Shown here: in pieces, positions 25,948-34,312 of the stretch
How positions within the stretch are numbered: the first letter of the stretch is position 1
How the letters are laid out: each line of letters opens with the position of its first letter
NCBI RefSeq assembly: GCF_000708715.2
Contig: NZ_JENB01000025.1
Span: forward strand, 23,363-87,362
DNA: 64,000 nucleotides
Direction of reading: 5' to 3'
Source: Pseudomonas putida W15Oct28
Lineage (GTDB): Bacteria > Pseudomonadota > Gammaproteobacteria > Pseudomonadales > Pseudomonadaceae
The notes under the pieces: generated by a model
The model's input: the letters and a program-made list of their open reading frames with translations, nothing else
Database searches by the model: none
Told to the model about the DNA's origin: nothing
Program-made: the position numbers and the translations under genes

Positions 25948-27252
25948 TCAGGCCAGTTCCAGGCGCTGGCTACGGGCGTACTGGCGCGCCAAGGCAAGCA
26001 CGCAGACCAGCGAAATGGTGGCGATCAGGGTGTAGAAGGCTGCCATCGGCCACCATTGGCCGCTGAAGGTATGGGCCAGCCAGGTGCCAATCAGCGGGGT
26101 CAGGCCGCCGGCGATGGCGCCGCAGATCTGATAGGCCAGCGAAATGGCGGTGTAGCGCACGCGGGTTTCGAACATGCCGCTGACGTAGCCGGCAATCACC
26201 GCGTAGAACGAGGCCATGCAGGCGGCGGCCAGGGCGATGCCAAGCACGATCAACGGGCCCTGGCCCGAGCTGACCAGCACGAACATCGGGTAGGGTGAAG
26301 CCATCGCCAGGAGTGCGACCAGCGCCAGGAAGCGCGTAGCACCGACCTTCTCCGAAAGCCAGGCCGCCAGCGGCTGCACGCAGAACTGGATGACCGCCAC
26401 GAAGAACAGGCACTCAAGGATCAACGAGCGCTCCAGGTGCAACTGCTGGGTGGTGTAGCTGATCATGAAGGTGTTGGTGAAATAGACCCCGGCGATGCCC
26501 AGGGTGTTGGCGCCGATGCACAGCAACAGCGGGCGCCAGGCGGTGCGCAGCACTTCGAAGACTGGTGCCTGCTCCTTGCGATGGGCCTTTGCCGCCTGCT
26601 CGCGGCTGGCGATGAACTCGGGCGACTCATTCACCCCCAGGCGAATCGCCAGGCCCACCAGCAACAACAGTGCGCTGGCCAGGAACGGCACGCGCCAGCC
26701 CCAGCTCATCAGTTCCTCTTCAGGCAGGCGGGTGATCGCGCCGAAGGCCAGCAGCGACAGAATGAGGCCAGCCGGGCTGCCCAGCTGGGCGAACGAGGCG
26801 AAGAAGTTACGCCGGCCCTTGGGCGCATGCTCGCCGGCCATCAATACCGCCCCGCCCCACTCGCCGCCCACGGCAATACCCTGGACGATGCGCAGCAGTA
26901 TCAGCAGCACCGGCGCAGTAGCGCCGATTTGTGCGTATGTCGGCAGCAGGCCGATGCACACGGTGACGATGCCCATCATCAGCAGGGTGATGACCAGCGA
27001 CTTCTTGCGGCCGATACGGTCGCCCACGTGGCCGAAGACGATGCCACCCAGCGGCCGGGCGAAGAAGCCCACGGCGAAGGTGCCGAACGCGGCCATGGTG
27101 CTGAACAGGCTGTCGTCGGAGGGGAAGAACAAGGCACCAAACACCAGGGCGGCGGCGGTGGCGTAGATGTAAAAGTCGTACCACTCGATCATGGTGCCGA
27201 TGAACGCGGCGGCGGCGGCACGGCGCGGCTGGGGGGAAGCGGTAGGCTTCAT
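25948..27252 (-). CDS. MFS transporter, metabolite:H+ symporter family
   Basis: A 434-residue, 12-helix carrier started at ATG 27252 (MKPTASPQPRRAAAAAF); an upstream in-frame start would be encoded in a REP sequence and is rejected. MHS-family marks are FIGTMIEWYDFYIYATAAAL and the A-motif FGHVGDRIGRKKSLVITLL. It is first in an operon with the M20 amidohydrolase (30-base gap), so it likely imports that enzyme's carbamoyl or ureido substrate. Confidence 0.85.
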   Translation of the reverse strand: MKPTASPQPRRAAAAAFIGTMIEWYDFYIYATAAALVFGALFFPSDDSLFSTMAAFGTFAVGFFARPLGGIVFGHVGDRIGRKKSLVITLLMMGIVTVCIGLLPTYAQIGATAPVLLILLRIVQGIAVGGEWGGAVLMAGEHAPKGRRNFFASFAQLGSPAGLILSLLAFGAITRLPEEELMSWGWRVPFLASALLLLVGLAIRLGVNESPEFIASREQAAKAHRKEQAPVFEVLRTAWRPLLLCIGANTLGIAGVYFTNTFMISYTTQQLHLERSLILECLFFVAVIQFCVQPLAAWLSEKVGATRFLALVALLAMASPYPMFVLVSSGQGPLIVLGIALAAACMASFYAVIAGYVSGMFETRVRYTAISLAYQICGAIAGGLTPLIGTWLAHTFSGQWWPMAAFYTLIATISLVCVLALARQYARSQRLELA

Positions 27253-27322
27253 GAGGGCTCCTTTGCTTGTTGTTCTGGCAGGAGTTGCTGGGTCACGGTG
27301 GCGCTCTTGTGGCGCTTGGCCC

Positions 27323-27444
27323 GTTGAATCGGTGTTGGCTGCTTCGCGGGCTTGCCCGCTCCCACAGGTACTGCACTGCCTGCAAAACCTGTGCGATCCC
27401 TGTGGGAGCGGGCAAGCCCGCGAAGCAGCCAACACCGATTCAAC
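27323..27444. repeat. Paired REP sequence with extended 46-base arms
   Basis: GTTGAATCGGTGTTGGCTGC begins the left arm and its exact complement ends the right arm. The core is TTCGCGGGCTTGCCCGCTCCC. Unlike most REPs in the window it lies between divergent genes, in the 290-base gap of the MFS and LysR genes. The remaining part (27445-27542) is AT-rich and probably holds the LysR promoter. Confidence 0.9.
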
Positions 27445-27542
27445 CGGCTTCAATGCCTGCGATTTATCGGCCCAGGGCTATGATTAGTCAATTTTCTATT
27501 TATTATTCGAACTATTAACCACGCTTATCATCGAGCCCCGCC

Positions 27543-28451
27543 ATGTCTGACCGACTGCTCAACGACCGCCTCGACTGGAACCTGCTGCGCACCTTCCGGG
27601 TCATCGGCCAGGAGTTGTCCATCAGCCGCGCCGCCGCCCGCCTGCACCTCACCCAACCGGCGGTAAGCCAGGCGCTCAAGCGCCTTGAAGAGCAGCTCGG
27701 CCGCCAGCTCATCGCCCGCCGCGGGCCGCGCTTCGTGCTGACAGATATGGGCGAGCAGCTGTTCCTGCTGGCCGGCGAGGTGTATGGGCAAATGTCGCAG
27801 ATCGGCGGCTTGCTGGAGCAACCGGCAGACGAAGTGGTGGGCAAGGTGCGACTGCTGATGATCAGCCGCATCGTCAGCGAACGCTTCGACGACTTCCTTG
27901 CCGTCTTCCACCGCCAGCACCCACGGGTGGAGCTGGAAATCGACGTGATGCGCAGCTCCGACATCGTCGCCGCCCTGCAGGAAAAAACCGCCACGGCGGG
28001 CCTTAGCCTGAACCGGCGTCCACAGCCACGGCTGGAGCAGCGGCTGTTCCTGCGCCAGCGCTATGCGTTTTTCTGTGGCAAGCACCATGCCCTGTTCGGC
28101 CAGGCCGAAGGCGACTTGCAACGGGAGAATTTCGTCAGTTTCACCAGCGACCAGATTGGCGGCATGTTGTCGCCGCTGACCATTTTCCGAGACCAACAAG
28201 GGTTCGCCGGGCGGATCGTGGCGTCATCGCCAAGCCTTGAGGAAGTACGCCGGCTGGTGATCGCCGGGTTCGGCATCGGCTGCCTGCCCGAGCATGTGGT
28301 GGCGCCAGATGTCGAAGCGGGGTTGCTGTGGAAGCTGCCGCCGCAGGAAGGGATTGCCGATGTGGATATTCACCTGTTGTGGAACAGGGAACAGCGGTTC
28401 AGCCGGGCGGAAGAGGTGTTCATCGAATCGCTGCACCAGAGCCTGGAATAA
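27543..28451 (+). CDS. LysR-family transcriptional regulator
   Basis: A 302-residue LTTR. The HTH covers DWNLLRTFRVIGQELSISRA followed by AARLHLTQPAVSQALKRLEE. The effector domain extends from about residue 92. It is divergent from the MFS-amidohydrolase operon and is its likely regulator. The inducer is unknown. Confidence 0.88.
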   Translation: MSDRLLNDRLDWNLLRTFRVIGQELSISRAAARLHLTQPAVSQALKRLEEQLGRQLIARRGPRFVLTDMGEQLFLLAGEVYGQMSQIGGLLEQPADEVVGKVRLLMISRIVSERFDDFLAVFHRQHPRVELEIDVMRSSDIVAALQEKTATAGLSLNRRPQPRLEQRLFLRQRYAFFCGKHHALFGQAEGDLQRENFVSFTSDQIGGMLSPLTIFRDQQGFAGRIVASSPSLEEVRRLVIAGFGIGCLPEHVVAPDVEAGLLWKLPPQEGIADVDIHLLWNREQRFSRAEEVFIESLHQSLE

Positions 28452-28559
28452 CGGCGGGGCTTGCTGCCGCCTGGCATTTCTATCAGTAGCGCTCAAGAGG
28501 AAATTCAAGTAAACAAATCCATGCTCAACCCACGATCACAACGGCATGGAGTGATTAAA

Positions 28560-29435
28560 ATGCTATTTTCATATAACAACAATGCACTGACCACCCTGCT
28601 GCACGACAATCACTCAGCATCGATTTCACGCGCACATGAACGCGCACTGTTCTTTACCCGCAAACAATCAGGCAATTCCCTAAGCTGCCTGCTTGCGCGT
28701 GATGTAAAAGGTTCAGCTATTGGCCTGTTGTCTACTCAAGGTTTGGCGCCTACAGCGTTCAGCCCGTGGGGTCATGCTAAAGCGGCTACCGGCCTGCTGG
28801 CCGGTTTCAAAGGCGAATATCTTGACCCCGTTACCACATGCTATTTACTGGGCAACGGATATCGAAGTTACACCCCAACACTGATGCGATTTGCAAGCCC
28901 TGACTCATTGAGCCCCTTAGGTGCAGGGGGTATCAATGCTTATAGCTACCTCTCGGGAGACCCTGTGAATGCCAACGACCCGACAGGTCACGTAAAGGGC
29001 AAGGTATTACTGAGAGAACCGAACCTTGGCGTTTTTTCGTCAACAAAGGGCTTAGCGAAAACCAAGACGCTCAACATCTATGCGCACGGAACCGAGCTAG
29101 CCAAACTGGGCGTGGATGGGCTTCACGATCATCTTCGTGCTCAAACAATAAAATTTGAAAGCTACGACAACATACATGTCATCTCTTGCAACTTTGGCAA
29201 CCCGACCCCAGACGGGAAGCCATCCCTGGCTCAACGGCTCTCAAACAAAACGCAGAAGACGGTAAACGCATACATTGGCACCGTCAGCACTATCCCAAAG
29301 CCAAAACAAGACAAGCAATACACCGAAATAAAAATCCTGAAGGACAACATATACAAGAACCCCGACTTCAACTACGCGCCCGTTACTGTTCGACCTATGA
29401 TTGAAACAAACTCAAGCATTCGCAGTGACGCATAG
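28560..29435 (+). CDS. Orphan Rhs-core protein with a possible clan CD peptidase-like C-terminus
   Basis: A 291-residue protein. I start it at ATG 28560 because GGAG lies eight bases upstream. The Rhs-associated core spans about residues 94-145 (YLLGNGYRSYTPTLMRFASP to YLSGDPVNANDPTGH). After the core the tail differs from long Rhs proteins: a hydrophobic run ending in NIYAHG (H176) and another ending in IHVISCNFG (C210), the His-Gly and X-Cys pattern of clan CD cysteine peptidases, then VNAYIGTVS. There are no YD repeats, no signal peptide and no T6SS genes nearby. The DNA is clearly more AT-rich than its neighbours, so transfer is likely. Function is unknown; a toxin-like effector is a guess. 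Confidence 0.7.
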   Translation: MLFSYNNNALTTLLHDNHSASISRAHERALFFTRKQSGNSLSCLLARDVKGSAIGLLSTQGLAPTAFSPWGHAKAATGLLAGFKGEYLDPVTTCYLLGNGYRSYTPTLMRFASPDSLSPLGAGGINAYSYLSGDPVNANDPTGHVKGKVLLREPNLGVFSSTKGLAKTKTLNIYAHGTELAKLGVDGLHDHLRAQTIKFESYDNIHVISCNFGNPTPDGKPSLAQRLSNKTQKTVNAYIGTVSTIPKPKQDKQYTEIKILKDNIYKNPDFNYAPVTVRPMIETNSSIRSDA

Positions 29436-29477
29436 GCAACTCACCGATAATTCATAACAGGTCTAGACTCCGTCGAA

Positions 29478-29498
29478 CTCAGTCTTTCACTGACTGAG
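29478..29498. terminator. Hairpin between the Rhs-core and SDR genes
   Basis: CTCAGTC (29478-29484) pairs with GACTGAG (29492-29498). There is no T-run, so it could equally be an operator. It lies 43 bases after the Rhs-core stop. Confidence 0.35.
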
Positions 29499-29551
29499 CG
29501 TGCTTCACTAGGATGGCTGCACCACTGCAACTCACCCACAGGAGCCATCCC

Positions 29552-30349
29552 ATGAACATCGACCTCGGCGGGCGCACCGCCATCATCAGCGGCTCGACCG
29601 GCGGTATTGGTCTGGCCATCGCCCGTGGCCTGGCCCGCGCCAATGCCGACGTGGTCATTGCCGGCCGCAGCCAGAAGTCGCTGGACGCCGCCCTGGCCGA
29701 CGTGCGCAAGCAAGGCGGCCAGGGCCAGGTACACGGCGTGGTCGCCGACCTGGGTATCGCCGCCGGTGCCGAAACCCTGTTCGCCGCCCACCCACGGGCC
29801 GACATCCTGGTCAACAACCTGGGCATCTACGACGACGTCGACTTCTTCGATGTAGACGACAGCGAGTGGGCGCGCTTCTATGACACCAATGTGCTCAGCG
29901 GTGTGCGCCTGGCGCGCCACTATGCCCCGGGCATGGTCGAGAAAGGCTGGGGGCGGATACTGTTCATTTCCTCGGAGTCGGGTATCGCCATCCCTGCAGA
30001 CATGATCAACTACGGCGTGACAAAGGCCGCCAACCTGGCCGTTTCCCATGGCCTGGCCAAGCGCCTGGCCGGTACCGGGGTTACCGTGAACGCGGTGCTG
30101 CCGGGCCCGACCCTGACCGATGGCGTGACCGCGATGGTGGCCGATGCAGCCCAGGCCTCCGGGCGCAGCATTCGTGAAGAGGCTGACAATTTCGTACGTA
30201 CCGCGCGGCCAAGCTCGATCATCCAGCGCGTCGCCGATGTCGATGAGGTTGCCCACCTGGCGGTGTACCTCGCCTCCCCTTACTCCTCCGCCACTACCGG
30301 CGCGGCCCTGCGGGTCGACGGCGGTGTGGTCGACAGCCTCGCTATCTGA
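29552..30349 (+). CDS. Short-chain dehydrogenase/reductase
   Basis: A 265-residue SDR started at ATG 29552 with AGGAG 8-12 bases before it. The coenzyme motif is IISGSTGGIGLAIA, the NNLG stretch follows near residue 90, the catalytic Ser is in LFISSESG and the Tyr/Lys pair in NYGVTKAANLAVS. The C-terminus closes with GAALRVDGGVV. It reduces or oxidises a carbonyl/alcohol with NAD(P); the substrate is unknown. It is followed 21 bases later by an SRPBCC gene in the same operon. Confidence 0.85.
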   Translation: MNIDLGGRTAIISGSTGGIGLAIARGLARANADVVIAGRSQKSLDAALADVRKQGGQGQVHGVVADLGIAAGAETLFAAHPRADILVNNLGIYDDVDFFDVDDSEWARFYDTNVLSGVRLARHYAPGMVEKGWGRILFISSESGIAIPADMINYGVTKAANLAVSHGLAKRLAGTGVTVNAVLPGPTLTDGVTAMVADAAQASGRSIREEADNFVRTARPSSIIQRVADVDEVAHLAVYLASPYSSATTGAALRVDGGVVDSLAI

Positions 30350-30370
30350 ATTCAACTGGAGAATTACTTC

Positions 30371-30778
30371 ATGGCATCTGCCTATGCGTCCCTGCAAACC
30401 CGACACAGCCCTGAACATGTCTGGGCATTGATCGGCGGTTTCGACAGCCTGCCCGACTGGCTGCCGTTCATTGCCGAGAGCATTTCCAGCGAAGGTGGCC
30501 GCGTGCGCTCGCTGAAAGACCCGGACGGCAATAGCATCGTCGAGCGCCTGGTAGCCTTTGACGACAAACAGCGCAGCTACAGCTACGCGATCCTGAGCAG
30601 CCCGTTCCCGGTAAACAGCTACCTGGCAACCCTGCGGGTCAAAGCCGACGGCCAGGGCAGCCTGGTGGAATGGTTTGGCGAATTCACCCCGTTGGGCGTC
30701 AGCGATGCCGAGGCTGAGGCCCTGTTCAAGGGCATCTATGCGGGTGGGCTGGAGGCTTTGGCGCAAACCCTGGGCTGA
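30371..30778 (+). CDS. SRPBCC (START/Bet v1-like) family protein
   Basis: A 135-residue protein with the polyketide-cyclase/START-type layout: SPEHVWALIGGFDSLPDWLP near residue 14, then the IAESISSEGGRVRSL strand pair and SPFPVNSYLATLRVKADG. This fold makes a hydrophobic ligand cavity and can be catalytic or ligand-binding. It shares an operon with the SDR gene. A good terminator follows its stop. Partner function is unknown. Confidence 0.8.
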   Translation: MASAYASLQTRHSPEHVWALIGGFDSLPDWLPFIAESISSEGGRVRSLKDPDGNSIVERLVAFDDKQRSYSYAILSSPFPVNSYLATLRVKADGQGSLVEWFGEFTPLGVSDAEAEALFKGIYAGGLEALAQTLG

Positions 30779-30782
30779 GTGA

Positions 30783-30808
30783 ATGGGGCTGCACAGCAGC
30801 CCATTTTT
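30783..30808 (+). terminator. Intrinsic terminator after the SRPBCC gene
   Basis: GGGCTGC and GCAGCCC form a stem with a three-base loop, extended by AT on both sides, and are followed by ATTTTT. It starts five bases after the stop codon. Confidence 0.75.
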
Positions 30809-30958
30809 CCCCGCCAGCCTGGTGATACACACCTCCAGCACACTCGGCTGAAGCGCATCAGCGACAACTTGGATCCCATTCCATGACAAGGTATGCTGGG
30901 CAATAGCCAAAAGCCATTACTCAGGCAGGTTTGACGCCTGCCTTCAAGGACGAGCCCT

Positions 30959-31501
30959 TTGCCCAGCCACCCTACCCGCCACACCATCGCCCGCCAGTGG
31001 CAGCTGCTCAAGTTGCTGCCCGGCCGCCACCCCGGCATGAGCTCCACCCAGTTGCAGGCCGCCCTGACGACCGTGGGCCATACCACCAGCAAACGCACCG
31101 TCGAGCGCGACCTGGTCGAGCTCGCCGCGCTGTTCCCGCTGCAGTGCAACAGCAAAGGCATGCCGTACGGTTGGTACTGGCAACCGGGCCTGAGCCTGGG
31201 CGAAGCGCAGCAGCTGCAACCCGACGTGCTTACGCCCCCGGCCCAAGTTGAACTGCATGCCTGGGTTGATGACGCGTTGGCCCTGCGCCTGGAGCAATCA
31301 CCCCTGTCAGCAGACATGCAACTGACGCCGCAAGCGAGCGGCGGCGCCGTGCTGGTGGCTACCGTTGACGACAACCGTGCGCTGATGGGCTGGCTGCTGT
31401 CCCAAGCGGGTTCGATCCGCATCCACGCCCCGCAGGCACTGCGCGTGGCCATGCTCGAACAACTTCGCCAGAGCCTGGCGCTGCACGAGGGTAGTTGTTG
31501 A
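30959..31501 (+). CDS. Short HTH regulator resembling the N-terminus of WYL-type proteins
   Basis: A 180-residue protein starting at a TTG (30959) that has AAGGA about nine bases upstream. The N-terminal HTH reads TIARQWQLLKLLPGRHPGMS, then TSKRTVERDLVELAALFPLQ, as in DeoR/WYL regulators. The C-terminal part contains only a piece resembling a WYL/WCX end (ASGGAVLVATVDDNRALMGW, SIRIHAPQALRVAML). It is about half the usual 300-plus residues, with no stop-codon break visible, so it is a naturally short or long-ago shortened form. A GGCAGG/CCTGCC hairpin lies at 30924-30942. Confidence 0.7.
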   Translation: MPSHPTRHTIARQWQLLKLLPGRHPGMSSTQLQAALTTVGHTTSKRTVERDLVELAALFPLQCNSKGMPYGWYWQPGLSLGEAQQLQPDVLTPPAQVELHAWVDDALALRLEQSPLSADMQLTPQASGGAVLVATVDDNRALMGWLLSQAGSIRIHAPQALRVAMLEQLRQSLALHEGSC

Positions 31502-31599
31502 CCGGCAGGCAAAAGTCATTGTCCCGCGGGCCGCTTTTTCCCCTTGCCGCCCCTGCGCAGAATTCACTCCTGACAACGCATCACTTTCAGGAGTAACCG

Positions 31600-32535
31600 A
31601 TGACACGATTCAAGCCCCTGCTGCTGGCCGTCGCCCTTGCGACCACTGCCCAGGCCACCCTGGCCGCCGACTGGCAGACCTCGCCCTACGGCAAGCAGGA
31701 TGAAATCGGCGCCGCCAACCTGCTCACCCCGGACGTGGTCAAGCAGGCTGTCGGCCTGGTCAAGACCGGCAAGACCTATCCACTGGCGGTACCCGTGAGC
31801 AAGGACTTGCCAGCATTCCGCCACCGCAGCTTCCACTTGTACAACATCCAGCCCGGCGAACAGGCCGGCCAGACCCTGGGCCCCAACAAGTTCAGCTTCA
31901 ACGATGAACTGGTCAACGGCTGGACCGGCGTCGGTACCCAGCTCAACGGCATCGGCCATATCGGCATCGACAACGTCTACTACAACGGCAACAAGGCTGC
32001 CGACTTCGTCACCGTCGAAGGCGTGAACAAGCTGGGCGTGGAGAAGGTACCGCCGATGGTCACCCGTGGTGTGGTGCTGGACATGACGGCCTACTACGGC
32101 AAGGCCATCGTACCGGGCGGCACTGCGTTTACCGTCGCTGACATCAAGGCGGTACTGAAGAAACAAGGCATTACCCTGCGCAAGGGTGATGTGGTGCTGT
32201 TCAACACCGGTTGGCTGGAGCTGATCGGCAAGGACAACCAGCAATTCCTTGCCACCGAGCCGGGCATCGATTTGCCGGCGGCCGAATGGCTGGCGGACCA
32301 GGGCATCGTCGCCTTTGGTGGCGATACCTGGGCCTCCGAGGTGTACCCGAACCCGACCGGCGAAGAGTTCCCGGTCAACCAGTTCATGCTGGCCAAACGG
32401 GGTATCTACAACCTGGAACTGATCGACACGCGTGCACTGGTGCAAGACAAGGCGTTCGAGTTCCTGTTCGTGCTGGGCCAGCCGCTGTACAAGGGCTCGA
32501 CCCAGGTGAACATCAACCCGGTGGCCATTCACTGA
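31600..32535 (+). CDS. Exported cyclase-family (kynurenine-formamidase-like) hydrolase
   Basis: A 311-residue protein with a Sec signal peptide (LLLAVALATTAQATLAADW, cleavage near residue 23). The PF04199-type cyclase domain is recognisable from GAANLLTPDVVKQAVGLVKT, the metal-site region HIGIDNVYYNG and the KGDVVLFNTGWLE and FGGDTWASE blocks. The usual HxGTHxDxPxH motif is altered here (NGIGHIGIDNVYYNG), so classic kynurenine formamidase activity is uncertain. Its export to the periplasm is also unlike cytosolic KynB. The substrate is unknown. Confidence 0.75.
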   Translation: MTRFKPLLLAVALATTAQATLAADWQTSPYGKQDEIGAANLLTPDVVKQAVGLVKTGKTYPLAVPVSKDLPAFRHRSFHLYNIQPGEQAGQTLGPNKFSFNDELVNGWTGVGTQLNGIGHIGIDNVYYNGNKAADFVTVEGVNKLGVEKVPPMVTRGVVLDMTAYYGKAIVPGGTAFTVADIKAVLKKQGITLRKGDVVLFNTGWLELIGKDNQQFLATEPGIDLPAAEWLADQGIVAFGGDTWASEVYPNPTGEEFPVNQFMLAKRGIYNLELIDTRALVQDKAFEFLFVLGQPLYKGSTQVNINPVAIH

Positions 32536-32558
32536 TCACCGGGCTGGCTTTCGAAGGT

Positions 32559-32576
32559 GGGGCCGCCTGCGGCCCC
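32559..32576. terminator. GC-rich hairpin between convergent genes
   Basis: GGGGCCGC and GCGGCCCC pair perfectly with a two-base loop. It lies between the cyclase stop and the nfsB stop and probably serves both. It resembles the inner hairpin of the REP elements. Confidence 0.5.
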
Positions 32577-32583
32577 GGCAACC

Positions 32584-33237
32584 TTACAGGAAGGTGAACA
32601 CCTGCGAAGCCGGCAACCGTGACTTGTTCAGCCCGGCGTTGAAATCCGCCTCGCTGCGATAACCCAGGCTGAGGATCACCACGCTGGTAAAGCCACGCTC
32701 ACGCAAGCCCAGCTCGGCATCGAGGATCTTGCTGTCAAAGCCCTCGATCGGCGTTGCATCCAGGCCATGTGCCGCAGCCCCCAGCAACGCCGTGCCCAAG
32801 GCCAGATAGGTCTGCTTTTCCATCCAGTGCTGCACGTCCTTCTGGTCGTGGCGGTGAATATTGACGTAGTGACGGCGGCTCTGGTTTTGCCCGGCACGTG
32901 CCTGTTCGTCACGGAAACGGCCATCGGCAGCCTCTTGATCAAGCACGCTGTTCAGGTGCGCTTCGGTCATTTCGGTGCGGGTGCAGAACACGATCACGTG
33001 CGAGGCATCGAGCAGCTTCGGCGTGTTGTAGGCATACCCCTCAGTGGTGCTCTTGGCCAGACGGGCCTTGCCTTCGGCCGTATCGGCGACGATGAAATGC
33101 CAAGGCTGGGAGTTGACTGAGGACGGGCTGTGGCGCAGTTGTTCAAGCAGGGCATCGACAGTGGCCTGGGGAATACGGCGCGATGCATCGTAGGCTTTGG
33201 TGGTGTAGCGGCGCTTGGCCAGCGAGACGGTATCCAT
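32584..33237 (-). CDS. nfsB: Oxygen-insensitive NAD(P)H nitroreductase
   Basis: A 217-residue FMN enzyme, exactly the length of E. coli NfsB. The start MDTVSLAKRRYTTKAYDASR (33237) is the conserved N-terminus with the FMN-binding KRRYTTKAYD. SPSSVNSQPWHFIVADTAEG is the FMN/dimer motif, and LGLRERGF plus VVILSLGYRSEAD close the fold. It reduces nitroaromatics and quinones two electrons at a time. A divergent LysR gene is a likely regulator. Confidence 0.9.
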   Translation of the reverse strand: MDTVSLAKRRYTTKAYDASRRIPQATVDALLEQLRHSPSSVNSQPWHFIVADTAEGKARLAKSTTEGYAYNTPKLLDASHVIVFCTRTEMTEAHLNSVLDQEAADGRFRDEQARAGQNQSRRHYVNIHRHDQKDVQHWMEKQTYLALGTALLGAAAHGLDATPIEGFDSKILDAELGLRERGFTSVVILSLGYRSEADFNAGLNKSRLPASQVFTFL

Positions 33238-33341
33238 GCAACAACTCCGGGAATGAACAGTGGATTTGTCGCGTATCTTATCTTTCCCGCAGAAAAGAAA
33301 AACCGGCACAATGCAGCAACACTTTCATCTCTGGAGTGAAA

Positions 33342-34265
33342 ATGCTGCGCATCGCCGACCTCGAACTGTTTGCCCGCAGCAGCGTGCTGGGCAGCTTTAC
33401 TGCCGCTGCCCATGAAGCCGGCCTGCTGCCGGGCCAGGTGGCTGCGGCAATCAAGCGCCTGGAACGCGACCTGGATGTACGCCTGTTCGCCCGCACCACC
33501 CGCAGCCTGCGCCTGACCGCCGAGGGCGAGCGCTACCTGCCCACCGCACTGAATGTGCTGGAGAGCCTGCGCCAGGGCCATGAAGACTTGCATGGCAACC
33601 CCAATACCCTGCGCGGCACCCTGCAGGTGTCGGCACCCTCCGACATGGGCCGCAACATGCTGCTGCCCTGGCTCAGCGCTTTCCGCCGCGAGCACCCGGC
33701 ATTGCAGCTGCGCTTCTTCCTGTCCGACCAGATTGCCGACCTCAACCGCGACCCGGTGGATGTGGCCATCCGCTATGGCCTGAACCAGGATGCCAACTAC
33801 ATCGCCCTGCCATTGGCCGACTGGAACCGCAGAGTGCTGGTGGCCTCGCCCGACTACCTGGCCCGCCACGGCCGCCCGCTCAGCCCTGACGCGCTGCAGC
33901 AACACGCCTGCCTGCTGTACATGCAGCACAACCGGGTATACGACAAGTGGCAGCTGGGCAACCGTACCGTGCAGGTGCGCGGGCCGCTGGTCAGTGACGA
34001 TGCCGACGTCATCCGCCGCCTGGCCATTCAAGGCGAAGGCATCGTCTACAAGTCGTGGCTGGATGTGAGCGCCAACATTGCGGCCGGCGAACTGGAAATC
34101 GTCTTGCCCGAATTGCTCGGCGAACCTACCCCGGTCACCTTGGTCTGCCCGCATCGCAAGCAGCTCACACCGGCGGTTTCACAATTGCACCTGTGGCTGC
34201 GCGAGCGCTTCGAGGCCCTGCGCAATCGGGCACTGACCAACGGCTGCACAATCGTTCCAGACTGA
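33342..34265 (+). CDS. LysR-family transcriptional regulator
   Basis: A 307-residue LTTR started at ATG 33342 with GGAG about six bases upstream. The HTH is LFARSSVLGSFTAAAHEAGL followed by LPGQVAAAIKRLERDLDVRL; the sequence type is that of the CrgA/YhjC subgroup. It is divergent from nfsB with 104 bases between starts. The gap includes an AT-rich stretch (ATCTTATCTTTCC) but no clear palindrome. Confidence 0.88.
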   Translation: MLRIADLELFARSSVLGSFTAAAHEAGLLPGQVAAAIKRLERDLDVRLFARTTRSLRLTAEGERYLPTALNVLESLRQGHEDLHGNPNTLRGTLQVSAPSDMGRNMLLPWLSAFRREHPALQLRFFLSDQIADLNRDPVDVAIRYGLNQDANYIALPLADWNRRVLVASPDYLARHGRPLSPDALQQHACLLYMQHNRVYDKWQLGNRTVQVRGPLVSDDADVIRRLAIQGEGIVYKSWLDVSANIAAGELEIVLPELLGEPTPVTLVCPHRKQLTPAVSQLHLWLRERFEALRNRALTNGCTIVPD

Positions 34266-34312
34266 GCCGTGGCGTTGCGATAATGTAGCCATTTACCCCA
34301 CGGCACACGTTC

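Noticed and set aside
25948..27453. Longer MFS start at 27453
   Set aside because: The added N-terminus is encoded by a REP sequence and is absent from MHS carriers; ATG 27252 gives the standard start.
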